This document shows, one piece after another, positions 11,572-22,200 of a stretch of DNA of 43,433 bases. The notes beneath the pieces are model-generated. The model saw only the letters and a program-made list of their open reading frames with translations, made no database searches and had not been told where the DNA came from. How positions within the stretch are numbered: the first letter of the stretch is position 1; every line of letters starts with the position of its first letter. The stretch comes from Rhizaria sp. SCN 62-66 (lineage: Eukaryota; Rhizaria, unplaced), in the NCBI GenBank assembly GCA_001724265.1, contig MEDY01000430.1:1-43433 (forward strand). Reading direction: 5' to 3'. The translations under genes were made by a program, and so were the position numbers.

Positions 11572-12359
11572 TCTGCCCCCAATAAACTTGGTGACTGAGC
11601 AGCAGTTGTATCAACGGAGATTCTGTGACGTTCACTAACGGTTCCTGACCTCCGCCAGCAGCCACCCCCCCAAAGGCAACCACTCGCAGCTAGCAAGCGA
11701 TTCGTGGTTGAGTTAATAAATCTGGTTCAAATGGAACTTTATTCGTAGTTTGAGGAGTTTAAGAAGTTAAAAAAACAATACGAAGCATACATAGACGCAC
11801 ACATCGTATTCTATGTGGGTTAACAACAAGTTGAGGAAGCGTAACATGGCTGCTAAAAAAAAAGGTTAACATTAGTTCAAGTTGCAACAAAGTGTTTCAG
11901 AAGAGTTTTCCCGCCAACAACCACGGGAGGAGTAAAAAACACAAGCAACTAAGTTTTAAAAAGGGTAAAAGCCAGCATGTGCGGCGTCACAGCTGTCATT
12001 GTCCCAGTTTCTTCAGCAAAAAACGGGGCGAGACAAGACTGTCACAATCCAACACAAAGCAACAGCAGAGACTAGAATGACGACAATAGCACACAAACAC
12101 ACAAACGCGCAGATGCACAGGTGATCAAACGAGGAAGAAGATAAGAGAACGTCAAATCAAGGTTACGAATCAAAGAGAGATAAGCTTAAAAGACAGTCGT
12201 TGAAACGGCAAATGTCACGAACTCTGACTGACTGATGTGTTATTCATGTACACACAGTCACACAGACAGATACAAACACACACTTATGCGCACACGGAGC
12301 CGACAGCTGACGGCTGACACTGCCGCAACAACTGCTATGGACACGGGGCCCCGCGTGGC
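11572..12359. other. Tandem intergenic region, no gene seen
   Basis: AT-rich to A-rich spacer holding the promoter of the type I membrane protein gene and the 3' end of the beta-thymosin repeat gene. Short runs of A and CA repeats occur near 11850 and 12090-12280. No ORF with coding character. Confidence 0.4.
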
Positions 12360-15300
12360 TCACATGACGACGCAGCAGCATTCGCGATCCTCGGCGTTGG
12401 GCTCCACCTTGTCCTTGTCCAGCGTCTCGCCGTCAGTCTCGCCGTCGTCGTCGCCGACGGACTTCTCGCCGCTGGCAGCGGCCGTGTCGCCAGTGTCGCC
12501 GTCGAGCGCCGTCGTGTTGTCGTCGTCGCTGTCGGCAGCGCCGGCGGCGGCGGGGGCGGCGGCCGCGACAGCGCTGTCGGACTCGGCCGCGGCGGCAACT
12601 GGAGCAGCCTTGTCACCAGCGGCGTCGGCAGCGGGAGCGGGAGCGGAGGAAGACTCGGCGCCGGCGTCGGCGGCCGCAGCGGGGGCCACGACGGGCTCGT
12701 CCTCGCCCAGATCCATCACAGGTGCAGCGACAGCATCAGCAGCGGCGTCGGCGTCGGGCGAAGGAGCAGAGGAGGCGACGGCGGGGACGGATGAGACAGC
12801 GACAGGAGCGTCTTCGTCATCGCCGAGGTCCATGATGGGCGCCTCAGAAGCCTTAGCAGCGGCAGCAGCGGCGGCGGGGGCAGCGGCAGCGGCAGGAGCG
12901 TCTTCGTCATCGCCGAGGTCCATGATGGGTGCCTCAGAAGCCTTAGCAGCGGCAGCAGCGGCGGCGGGGGCAGCGGCAGCGACAGGAGCGTCTTCGTCAT
13001 CGCCCAGGTCCATCACGGGGGCCTCGACAGCCTCGGCAGCGGCGGGGGCAGCGGACACGGACTCGGCGGCAGACGGGGCAATAGCGTCCACATCGTCGCT
13101 GCCGAGGTCCATGACCGGTTCCTCAACCTTAGCCTCAGCCTTCTTCTCCTTCTTCTCCTTCTTACTCTCCTTCTTAGTCTCCGTCTTGCTCTCCGTCTTG
13201 CTCTCCGTCTTGCTCTCCGTCTTGCTCCCCGTCTTGCTCTCAGTCTTGCTCTCGGCCTTGGCGGGGGCAGGGGCAACGGACTCGGTCGCGGCAACGTCGT
13301 CGTCGCCGAGGTCCATCATGATGGGAGCAGCCTGCTCGGCGGCCGCGGCCATGACGGGGGCAGCCTCGGCGTGAGAGGCATCAACAGCGGGCTTGTCGTC
13401 GGCGGGCTCCTCCTCGAAGGCGAAGCCGGGCGGCAGCGCGCTGGCGGACGCGGCGGCGACGGCGGGCTCCGCCTCGGCCATGTCCTCGGCAGCGGGCTCG
13501 GCGGGGCCAGCGCTCACGTCCTTGGCGTCCTCCTCGAGCGGCGGGGCGGGGGCGAGAATCTCGGCCTCGGCGGCCTGGGCAGCCTCGGCGACGGCGGTGG
13601 CGACCGATGCCACGACCGAGAGCGCGGCGACGGCGGCAGATGCGATCACAGCCACCGCAGGGTCGGCGTCGGCCTTGGCCTTGGCGTCCTCGGCCTCGGC
13701 GGCGTCGGCCTCGGCGTCGGGCGCCATCAGCTTGGGCTCGGGCGCGTCGACATGGTTGAAGCTGCTCGTGTCGACCGCCACGGCTTGGCGCGCGACAGCG
13801 TCGGGCGTGAGGTCGACGGGCGCGGCCGCCTTCTGGGCCGCAAGCTCCTCCTCAGACACGTGCTTGAGGGAGTGAGAGACGGCCACGGCAGCGGCGGCCT
13901 TGGCGACGGTGTCGGGTGCAATGACAACGGGCTTCTCGACAGGCTCAGCCGCGGCGAGACCGGACTTGTCGAAGGACGCGATGGCAGACGACAGCTCCGC
14001 GGGCACAGCCTTGGGCTCGCCGTTGTCTTCCTCCACCTCGGGCTCCGGCACGGGCTCAGGCAAGATAATCTTCTGCTCGGGCGCGTCGACGTGCTTGAAC
14101 ACGCTCTTGTCGAAGGACGCGGCCTGGTGCGCGACCACGCAGCAGCCTTCGCGACGGTGTCGGGGGTCGGCTCGGCGGCGCGATCGACGGGCTCGGCGGC
14201 AGTCAGGCCGGACTTGTCGAAGGACGCAATGGCGGACGAGAGCGCGGCAGGGACGGCCTTGGCCTCGGTGTCAGCGTCGTCGGTCTCGGCGGGGGCATCG
14301 AGCACCGGGCTGGCCTTGGCCACAGCGGCCTCGCTGGCCGTAGCAGCGACCTCGACGGTCTCCGCAGACTCGGCCTCGGCGGTGTCGGCCTCGGCGTCGG
14401 GCGCGACAAGCTTGGGCTCTGGAGCGTCGACATGGTTGAAGCGGCTCGTGTCCACGGCGGCGGCCTGGCGGGCGACGACGTCGGGCGTCAGCGTCACGGG
14501 CGCGGCCGCCTTCTGCTTGGCAAGCTCCTCCTCCGAGACGTGCTTGAGCGCGTTGGACGCAGCCAGTGCCGCAGCAGCCTTCGCGACGGTGTCGGGCGTG
14601 GGCTCTACAGCGCGCTCGACGGGCTCAGCGGCAGCAAGGCCAGACTTATCGAACGAAGCGATCGCAGATGAAAGCTCAACAGGCACAACCTTAGGCTCGC
14701 CGTTGTCCTCCTCAACCACGGGCTCCGGCACGGGCTCAGGCAAGATAATCTTCTGCTCGGGCGCGTCGACGTGCTTGAACACGCTCTTGTCGAAGGACGC
14801 GGCCTGGTGCGCGACCAGGACGCGGCCAGCGCGGCGGCGGCCTTGGCGACCGTGTCAGGCGCGATCTCGACGGGCTTGACCACGGGCGCTGAGTGCTGCA
14901 GCGCGCCGCGGTCAAAGTCGGAGATGGCCGCGGCAAGTTGGCCGGAGACGCCGGCCTTGGACTCGGAGCCAGCAGCGTCCGCGATGGGACTGGAGACAGG
15001 CGTGCTGCCGTCCTCAGCGTCGACGACGGGACTCGCCTCGGTCACGCTAATGTCGTCGGCCGTAGTCACAGCGGCTTCGGCGGCGTCGGCCTCGGCGTCG
15101 GGCGCAATGAGCTTGGGTTCGGGCGCAACCACGTGGTTGAAGGCGCTGGTATCGACGGCAGCGGCTTGGCGAGCGACGGAGTCGGGCGTGGGCTTAGCCG
15201 CAGCGGCCGCGGCGGCCTTCTGGACCGCGAGCTCCTCCTCGCTGACGTGCTTGAGGGCGTTCGACACGGCCACGGCGGCAGCGGCCTTGGCGACGGTGTC

Positions 15301-16734
15301 GGGTGCAATCACAGCGGGCTTCTCGATGGGCTCAGTAGCGGCAAGGCCACTCTTGTCGAAGGACGCGATCGCAGTGGAGAGCGCGGCTGGCACAGCCTTG
15401 GTCGCGGCCTCAGCGGGAACGGCAGCGACAACGGGCTTCTCTTCGTCCTCGTCCTCGTCCTCGTAAACGTCCTCGTACTCGTCCTCGTACTCGTCCTCAT
15501 CAGCTGCGGCATCGACAGCGTCAGCCGCGGCGTCGGGCACCATCAACTTCGGCTGAGGTGCTTCGACATGGTTGAAGCTGCTCGTATCAACAGTGGCGGC
15601 CTGGCGGGCAACAACATCAGGAGTCAACGTGACGGGCGCGGCCGCCTTCTGCTTCGCAAGCTCCTCTTCGGACACGTGCTTGAGCTTGTTCGAAGTCGCG
15701 ACGGCAGCGGCGGCCTTAGCGACAGTGTCGGGCGCAACGACGACGGGCCTCTCGACGGGCTCGGCTGAGGTAAGACCGGATTTGTCGAATGACGCGATGG
15801 CGGAGTTAAGTCCAGTGGGGACCGCGGCCTTCGCATCAGGACCAGTGGCGTCAGCGGCAGCGACAACGGGCTTCTCTTCGTCCTCGTCCTCGTCCTCGTA
15901 AACGTCCTCGTACTCGTCCTCGTACTCGTCCTCCTCAGCTGCGGCATCGACAGCGTCGGCCTTGGCGGCAGTGTCGAGCGCAACAACGACGGGCTTCTTG
16001 ACGGGCTCGGCGGCGGCGAGGCCGCTCTTGTCGAATGACGCGAGGGCGGAGGTGAGCGCGGCGGGCACAGCCTTCGGCTCGCCAGCAGCGGCACCAGTGG
16101 CGGCGGCTTGCTCCGCCTTCTTCTGAGCTTCTTCAAGGGCGGCAAGCTCGGCCTTGAGAGACTCCTCGGTGTCCTCGTCCTCGTCCTCGTAGACGTCCTC
16201 ATACTCGTCCTCGTACTCATCCTCCTCGGTCGCAGCGCCAGCGCCGGTGCTGTCAGCGGCGGGGTCGGCCGTGAGCACCAGCTTGGGCTGCGGGGCGTCG
16301 ACGTGCTTGAGCTTGTCGCGCTTGAAGCTCTCAATCTCACCAGGGAGCTTGGTGCGTGCCTCGTCCTCGAGAGTGGTGTCATAGTCGTTGTCGCTGTTCT
16401 TGTTGAGTCCGGCGATTTGATCCTTCACGCTGGCCAGGATGTTACGCGGAGAAAGTTCATCGTCACCGCTTTCAATGTCCTCAATTTCGGGGTCATGGGC
16501 GTCCTACACAAAAAAGCAAGCGGGAATTATTGAGCAAACAAAAATACAACATAATGTGATGTGAAAAGTGGCGAAACGGCTGGAAAAGAAAATGCAGCAC
16601 GAAAGCGCGTAATCTCTAAGGAGTGAGAAATGCATGGATTGCGCCGGGTCGTTAGCACCAGAAGAGTCGAAACGTACGCGAGGGCTAGCGCCAGCACCTG
16701 TCGGCGCAGAACCTAATCCAGGCTTTGCTGACAT
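12360..16734 (-). CDS. Multi-repeat beta-thymosin/WH2-like actin-binding protein with CaaX box; two frame breaks in this sequence
   Basis: Exon 1 is 16678-16734 (MSAKPGLGSAPTGAGASPR) and exon 2 is 12360-16503, joined in phase 0. About 1,398 codons if the two frame breaks (14816-14817 and 14136-14137) are ignored. Bases 13715-16335 encode about 18 short modules of three kinds: SFDKSGLAAAEPVEKP (10 copies, including variants SFKRDKLKHVDAP and SFDKSVFKHVDAPEQK), SNALKHVSEEELAKQK (4), and VDTSSFNHVDAPEPK (4). FDKS followed by LK[HK]V/T is the core of beta-thymosin and WH2 actin-monomer-binding motifs, so an actin-sequestering or assembly role is inferred. Between the modules are three Tyr/acidic EDEYEDEYEDVYEDEDED blocks. 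The C-terminal third has a Lys/Thr/Ser-rich stretch, six P(V/I)MDLGDDED motifs and ends ECCCVVM, where CVVM is a farnesylation-type CaaX box with two preceding Cys as possible palmitoylation sites. Divergent from the patatin gene. Family assignment is good; exact repeat number is uncertain. Confidence 0.75.
12801..13020 (-). repeat. 90-base tandem repeat coding for Ala-rich spacer plus PIMDLGDDED motif
   Basis: About 2.4 units of period 90 with only a few mismatches between units. Each unit encodes (E)AP(I/V)MDLGDDEDAP followed by an Ala-rich helix-like spacer. More diverged copies of the motif lie at about 12700, 13105 and 13305. Confidence 0.9.
14039..14137 (-). repeat. 99-base exact direct repeat, copy 2 (abuts frame break)
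   Basis: Second copy of the 99-base identical block. It too has a frame break at the same edge, although the sequence before the break differs from copy 1. Confidence 0.95.
14719..14817 (-). repeat. 99-base exact direct repeat, copy 1 (abuts frame break)
   Basis: Identical to 14039-14137 at an offset of 680 bases. It covers the SFDKSVFKHVDAPEQK module, and its upstream edge in gene direction is exactly where the reading frame breaks. Confidence 0.95.
15423..15510 (-). repeat. Tyr/acidic block EDEYEDEYEDVYEDEDED, copy
   Basis: Nearly identical at nucleotide level to 15858-15945 (offset 435, i.e. 145 codons). A third, more diverged copy is at about 16165-16230. These show that the protein grew by in-frame duplication of units of several modules. 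Confidence 0.85.
16504..16677 (-). other. Intron 1 of the beta-thymosin repeat gene
   Basis: 174 bases with donor GTACGT and a T-rich acceptor ending TTGTGTAG, phase 0. It joins a 19-codon first exon to the frame that begins DAHDPEIEDIESG. Confidence 0.75.
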
Positions 16735-17240
16735 GAACTTTCTGAAGGACACAAATGGGAAAGAATTGAAGGAGGCAAGGAGGTATGGTTCGCACTGTGA
16801 GCGGTTGGAAATTGTCACGATTTGTTGACATGTCAGTCTGCCACAAAAGCGCAAGAAAACTTATTAAGGAACAAAAATCACAACATCATAACAGTTTTTT
16901 ACAATGAAATGCTGTTTTACGACTCGTACGAAGCGTTGTTTAGCATGTTGCCTCACTGTCCTGCTTGGACTCAAACGAAACCGGGCTGTGACTGTGAGCG
17001 ATCCGAAGGAGCAACGAAAAGGATTACTTCAGCTCATCGACCCAGAGCAGAGCTACGTCGCAAGGCTTAAGCACTCGAAGTGCCACCATTTGTCCGTTGT
17101 TAAGTCTAACAGGCAAATTTTCAGGTCATAACCTTTATTTAAATCACAATCTCTATCAATAGCACCCAACAACGTCACTCATGACGATTTCTTCAACGCC
17201 CCTATTCCTCTTCTGCAACCTCGCTTGTAGCTAGCGATCG
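16735..17240. other. Divergent promoter region of the beta-thymosin repeat gene and the patatin gene
   Basis: 506 bases between two divergent ATG codons, AT-rich with pyrimidine-rich sequence just before the patatin start. A 75-codon plus-strand ORF at 16904-17131 lacks the GC-rich codon use of real genes here and is not called. Confidence 0.5.
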
Positions 17241-18532
17241 ATGCGTCTCCACAACCTCTTGCTCGCTGTCCTGTGCCTTGCTATCTCATCCACGGCTCTT
17301 GCTGACGGCTCCACATGCCGCGTTCTTGCCCTCTCCGGCGGTGGCGACAAGATCTCGTACGAGGTTGGCTTCCTGGACGTGATCATCAAGGAGCTCCCCG
17401 GAAAGGATGTGCGCTGGGACGTGGTCACCGGCATCTCCGCCGGTTCCATCGGCGCCGCGCTCATGTCGACCTACGACCTGGGCGACGAGAAGGCCCTTGC
17501 TGCGGACATGGTCAACTTTGTTGAGACTGTGAACGCGTCGAGCGTGTACTCGAACTGGCCCGCGGGCCCCGTCGACGCCCTCATCAACAAGCCCGCCCTG
17601 GTGGACGCGTCCCCCATGCGCACGCTGCTCGACAAGCGCATCTTCTCCCGCCCGCGCGTCACCTCGCGTTCCGTCGTTGTCGGTGCCGTTGACATGGGCA
17701 CTGGCGAGATGGAGCTCTTCTCCGAAAAGGCCCCCGACCTGGCCGCGGCCGTGCACGCCTCGGCGTCGTACCCCGGCGCGATGGCGCCCGTGCCGGTCGC
17801 TCTCGAGCGCGCCACGGGCAACGCCACGGCGCTGCTCAACGATGGCGGCGTGTGGCAGGCATTCCTGCTTGACGAGGGCATCCAACGGTGTCTCACCAAG
17901 GGCTACCCGCCGTCGAGCATCATCGTTGACCTCATCATGTGCGACCGGCTCGACTACCCCGCCGTGGACATCGGCTCCATGAAGACGCTGGGGCTCTTCA
18001 TGCGCTCCACGCTTATCGCGCGCACGCAGAGGAACTTGCGCGTGATTGCGCGCGCGAAGCGTGAGTACCCGCAGACGCTGTTCCGGTTCATGGCGCAGCC
18101 CTCCACGCCGCTGCCCAGCATGGGGCTCGAGTTCAATCACAAGTACGTCACATCACCCGAAATCATGATAGTCTTTCTCATTTTTCTTGAATGTATGCAT
18201 TATATAACTATGTTTCTTTTAAAGTCTACTGTATGTTTCACTTACGTTTTGTTTCTTGTTCTTGTTCTTGTTCTTGTTCTTGTTCTTGTTCTTGTTCTTG
18301 TTCTTGTTCTTGTTCTTGTTCTTGTTCTTGTTCTTGTTCTTGTTCTTCTTGTTCTTGTTCTTGTTCTTGTTCTATGACTGCTTGCTCTAGGGTGATGATG
18401 GAGATGATGGAGCTGGGCCGCCAGGACGCGTACAAGACCCTCGGCAGGTTTGGCGCCGATGGCAACATGGCCGCTGAGACTGAAGAGCTGCTCGAGGCCT
18501 ATTTGCGTGATGAGGACAAGCTTGAGCTTTAA
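17241..18532 (+). CDS. Secreted patatin-like phospholipase (2 exons)
   Basis: Exon 1 is 17241-18142 and exon 2 is 18391-18532, joined in phase 2 to give 347 residues, stop TAA. Residues 1-21 are a typical signal peptide ending ALA-D, so the enzyme probably enters the secretory pathway. The patatin fold signatures are all present: oxyanion-hole loop LSGGGDK (Gly33-35), nucleophile elbow GISAGS with Ser66, and the catalytic-dyad Asp201 in NDGG. Patatins use a Ser-Asp dyad to hydrolyse acyl esters of phospholipids and other lipids. An NAT sequon precedes the Asp. The short exon 2 supplies the C-terminal helix (AAETEELLEAYLRDEDKLEL). Without the splice the frame would run into a Leu-Val repeat made by the intron's hexanucleotide array. 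Substrate is unknown. Confidence 0.88.
18143..18390 (+). other. Intron of the patatin gene, filled by a hexanucleotide repeat
   Basis: 248 bases, donor GTACGT, acceptor GCTCTAG. About half of it is the TTCTTG array described separately. Confidence 0.8.
18249..18373 (+). repeat. (TTCTTG)n microsatellite within an intron
   Basis: About 20 near-perfect TTCTTG/TTGTTC units, with one slipped triplet near 18346. It lies between the likely branch region and the 3' splice site, so it forms an extended pyrimidine/G-rich tract. Confidence 0.95.
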
Positions 18533-19264
18533 GCGAAGCAGAACTTGACCAAACTAATGAAGTTAACTTTTGTATTTCTCTTCCTGGTCGGAGTGAATGC
18601 TAGGCTCTAGCCTCTTGCTGAAAACTGGTGTGATCACATTTCAGTATGTGATCCTTTCTAAGTTGTGGTTCAAACTTTGTTTGATTTGATTCTTCTCTCT
18701 CCCGGTCCCTCGTGCTATTACACTTTTCAGCAATTCTATGCAAATCTTCGCGGTGGTTGACTTTCGTTTACATATTCTGCTATTACCATTGATATTCTCA
18801 GTGATTAACTACTTATACGGTTCAGTTTACATCGCGCTAAATTGTGAACTTTTCTTTATTTAGTCTTTTTTATTCCACACGCCGCCTACCCCACCCATTT
18901 ACTCACGCCCGCTAACGTGACAATGTACAATCTGTGTGTCATTCAAAATAATACACTCCTTTGTGAGATTGCACCACTGAGCAAAATAAAATTAGAGTGT
19001 TGATGTCTCATTGTCGCGGTATGCCTCTTAGCATAGACGCGGACTTTTCTCATCGGTCTAATCGGTCTGGGCAGTAACCAAGGTAACTTGTGACTGTGAG
19101 CATCCTGGCAAAACGAAGAATGATTGCGACGAGATGCACATTTTAAACGTAAGGGTAGTTTTTATTATCAGTTAAAGAACGCAGTGCTATTTTCCGACCA
19201 TTCCTTGACAAAGTATGACTTAATTAGGTCCCGTCTGTCGATAACAATCTAAATCATGCGTGTC
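18533..19264. other. Convergent intergenic region
   Basis: AT-rich spacer between the patatin stop and the RGS-protein stop. AATAAA at 18985-18990 (plus strand) and TTTATT at 19161-19166 (AATAAA on the minus strand, about 100 bases past the RGS stop) are candidate poly(A) signals. No gene seen. Confidence 0.5.
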
Positions 19265-22200
19265 TTACTGGAGCAGTGAGGTATTCACACGATCATCAGT
19301 CGCGTCAGTAACCGTCGCTGCTGGCAACACAGGCCCCCCAGCCGCAGGCGCACTCGTGCTCGCACTGTTTGCGCGTTCGCGTTCAATCACCGCGCGCTCC
19401 GCAGCTACCATGTCAGCCTTTAGGGCTTCGAACGCGGTCGCAGACAACTTAGCCAGATTGAGCGTCGCATAACGACCACCGACTCCGGCGCCCGCGGCCG
19501 AAGCACTGACTGCGCCAGAGCCAGCGCCAGCAGCTGGGCCGGGGCCGAGAGCAGAGGGGCGACGCAGACCAGCGCGCGCGGTTAAAGTCGGTGTCCCAGT
19601 CCCTGCAACAGTCACATGCGTCGTTGTTCCAGCCGGTGCTCCTGTGCTGGTGGTTGCGGGCGCTGCTGCGGCGGCGCGAGCGAGTGCGAGGTAGTCGTTG
19701 ACTAACACCTCGTTGCTGGCGCCGGCGATCGTGCTCCCATTCGCAGCGTCAGCTGTCGCAGCGAGGGGTTGGCTGAGAGTCGTCATGCGCGTGTGCGCTT
19801 GCTGCTGCGCGTGCGCGCGCGCCACGGTCGCGGGCAACGGCGCGTACACACTGCTCACCGCGTCGCCGACACCGACGTCGACGCCCACATTTGAGGGGAT
19901 GACGGGGACGGCGCGCGACGGGCCAGTCAGACTATTTGCAGCCGAGCGCGAGTTCGCACTTGTGCTCGCGTGTGCGCTTGCGTCGGGGCCGGGACTCGGC
20001 GTGCGTGGCGGCAACAGCGGCGCCGGCAGCGCTTGCAGCCCACAGTCGCTGCCCCGACCCGGGCCCTTGCCCGCGTCCATAGCGCCCGCCCGCGCTCTGG
20101 CCGTGACGCCGTCCACGGCCGCCGGGGCGGCAGAGGAACCGAGGCCCGCGGCCGAGGCGGCTGCGCGCGCGCTGCCCATGGTGCCCATGAGCCGGTGCCG
20201 CGCCAGCAGCCGCGCGCGCATGCCCGCAACTAGCGCGTGCGCTGCTGGGTCCAGGCCTTGCTCCGCTGCTGTTGCAAGGTCGTTCGCGTTCGCGCCAGAG
20301 GCAGCTGCCTGAGCGGCGTACGCGTTCCTGATTGTGTGCTTGTTGACGGTGGCATTGGCGGCGAGTTGCATCGTGGCGGCGCGCTCCTTGGCGCGCAGCA
20401 CACGCTCGCGCACGGCCGCAAACGCGCTCGCAACGGACTCGGCACTGGAGCCCGCGCCCGCCTGCTGCTGGTGCTGGTCTCCTGCTTGAGCCGCAGTCCT
20501 CGGCAGCAGCGCGTCGAACGACGTGCGCAGCGGCGTGCCGGGCAAGGACTGTTGTCCAGCGGCACCAGCACTGACACTCAAACTCGCGCTTGCGCTCGGT
20601 CGCGTCGGCGTATCGCCCCCGGGCGCGGCGCCCGACGCCGAGGCAAGCGCGACGGGCGAGAACGCGCCGCGCCCGCGCACAGGTGAGCCGGGCTGCGCCT
20701 GCGCCGGAAGGGGCTGGAACGGGCTGGCCGTTGCGGCCGCCGCAGCGTTGGTGTGGCTGTTCGCCGCCACAGTGAGCGGCGAGCGCGGCGACATCCCCGC
20801 AGCCGCAGCCGCGGCAGCGGCGGCGTGAAATGGCGAGCGCGCGTGCATGAGGTCGATGCCCCGCGCGCGCGGCGAACCGAACACGCGCCGCGAGCTCAGC
20901 AGCGGGGACACCACGGCGCCGCCGCCCAGGAGCGCGGCGGAGGCCAGCGGCGGGCTAGCGGGCGGCAGCGCGGGCAGCGGCAGCCCGAGCGCTTCGCCCC
21001 ACGAGACGGGCTGCGCGGCTGGCAGCGGGGGTGGCGGCGGCGGCGAGGCCGCATCGTCGTCGCCGAAGCTGGCGGGTAGCGGGGGCGGCGGAGGCACGGC
21101 GTCGTCCTGCGTGCCCGCGTCGTAGACCAGGCTCACCGTGCCGTACTCGCCGTACCCGGCTGCGGCCTCCGCGTCCTTCACCGCACCATCGGCGCTCTGC
21201 TTACCACCCTGCGGCGGCGAGCCCCAGTCGAGGGCGCGCACGGGCCCGCCTGACAGCGATAGCGAGAGAGACCGCGGACTGGCCAGCGCGGTGGGCGAGC
21301 CCGCGAGGGCGGCGGCCCAGCCGGCCGAGTCGACCAGCCCCATCAGCGCAGACGGGCGGCGCATCACCGCGCCGCGGCGCGCCGTCGACGGCGGCGCGCT
21401 AGGCTGCTGCTGCTGCTGCTGCTGCGGCTGTTTCTGTGCGTGCGTGCCGGCAAAGCCAGTGCCGTCGGACTCGGGATACGGCAGCGGCGGCGGGGGCGGC
21501 GGAGGCACGTCTGAGCCGTCGCCCGACTCCCCGCCCACAGCGACAGCGCCCGCGTCCGCGTCCGCCTCGGCCTCGGGCAGGGGCAGCGCGGAGCACTCAA
21601 GCCGCGGCAGCGCGTCGCGGCCGTCAGTGTCTGCGCCGGCGGCCGCGGCCGAGGCGAGGCGCACGGGGTGGCTGTGCGCGTGGGCGAGCGTGCGCGGCAG
21701 CGGCGACTGCAGCAGCGCCGCCGACCCGCTGTAGCGCGGCGACAGCGGCAGCGGCAGCAGCGGCAGCGTCGCCGTCGCGGGCAGGCCGGCCGCGATGGCG
21801 GTGCCCGCGACTGAGGCCCGCGCGGCGGGGCTGCTGAAGGCGCTGTTGTTGTCAAACTCCCTCGCGTGCGCGTCGACGTCGGCCTCTCCAGCTGCGTCTG
21901 CGGCGTCTGCGGCGGCGGCGTCGCTGGCCGCGTTGGCGGCAACTGCGGCGGCGACGATGGCCGCGCACCGCGCTAACGGGCTGCCCACCGCGCCCGCGGG
22001 GGCCAGAGGCGTCGCGTCCGCCGCGCTCGCGCTCGTGCCGGCCCGCGCGCGCGCAGAGGCGACCGCACTCGCACTCACAGTCGCGGGCGAGGCCGGGGAA
22101 GTCGGCACCTGCAGCGGCGGCGGGGGCGGGGGCGGCGGCGACAGCGACCAGCGCCCGTCGCTGCGGCGGCGGCGGCGCGCCGACTGGAGAAGCGACTCGA

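Noticed and set aside
16904-17131. 75-codon ORF upstream of the patatin gene with a hydrophobic start
   Set aside because: AT-rich codon use unlike every real gene here and no recognisable family.
18249-18373. Telomere-like or CRISPR-like repeat
   Set aside because: TTCTTG is not a known telomere unit, there are no spacers, and the array sits inside an intron.
18230-18377. Leu-Val repeat tail of the patatin protein
   Set aside because: Produced by reading the intronic TTCTTG array; splicing to 18391 gives a sensible C-terminus.
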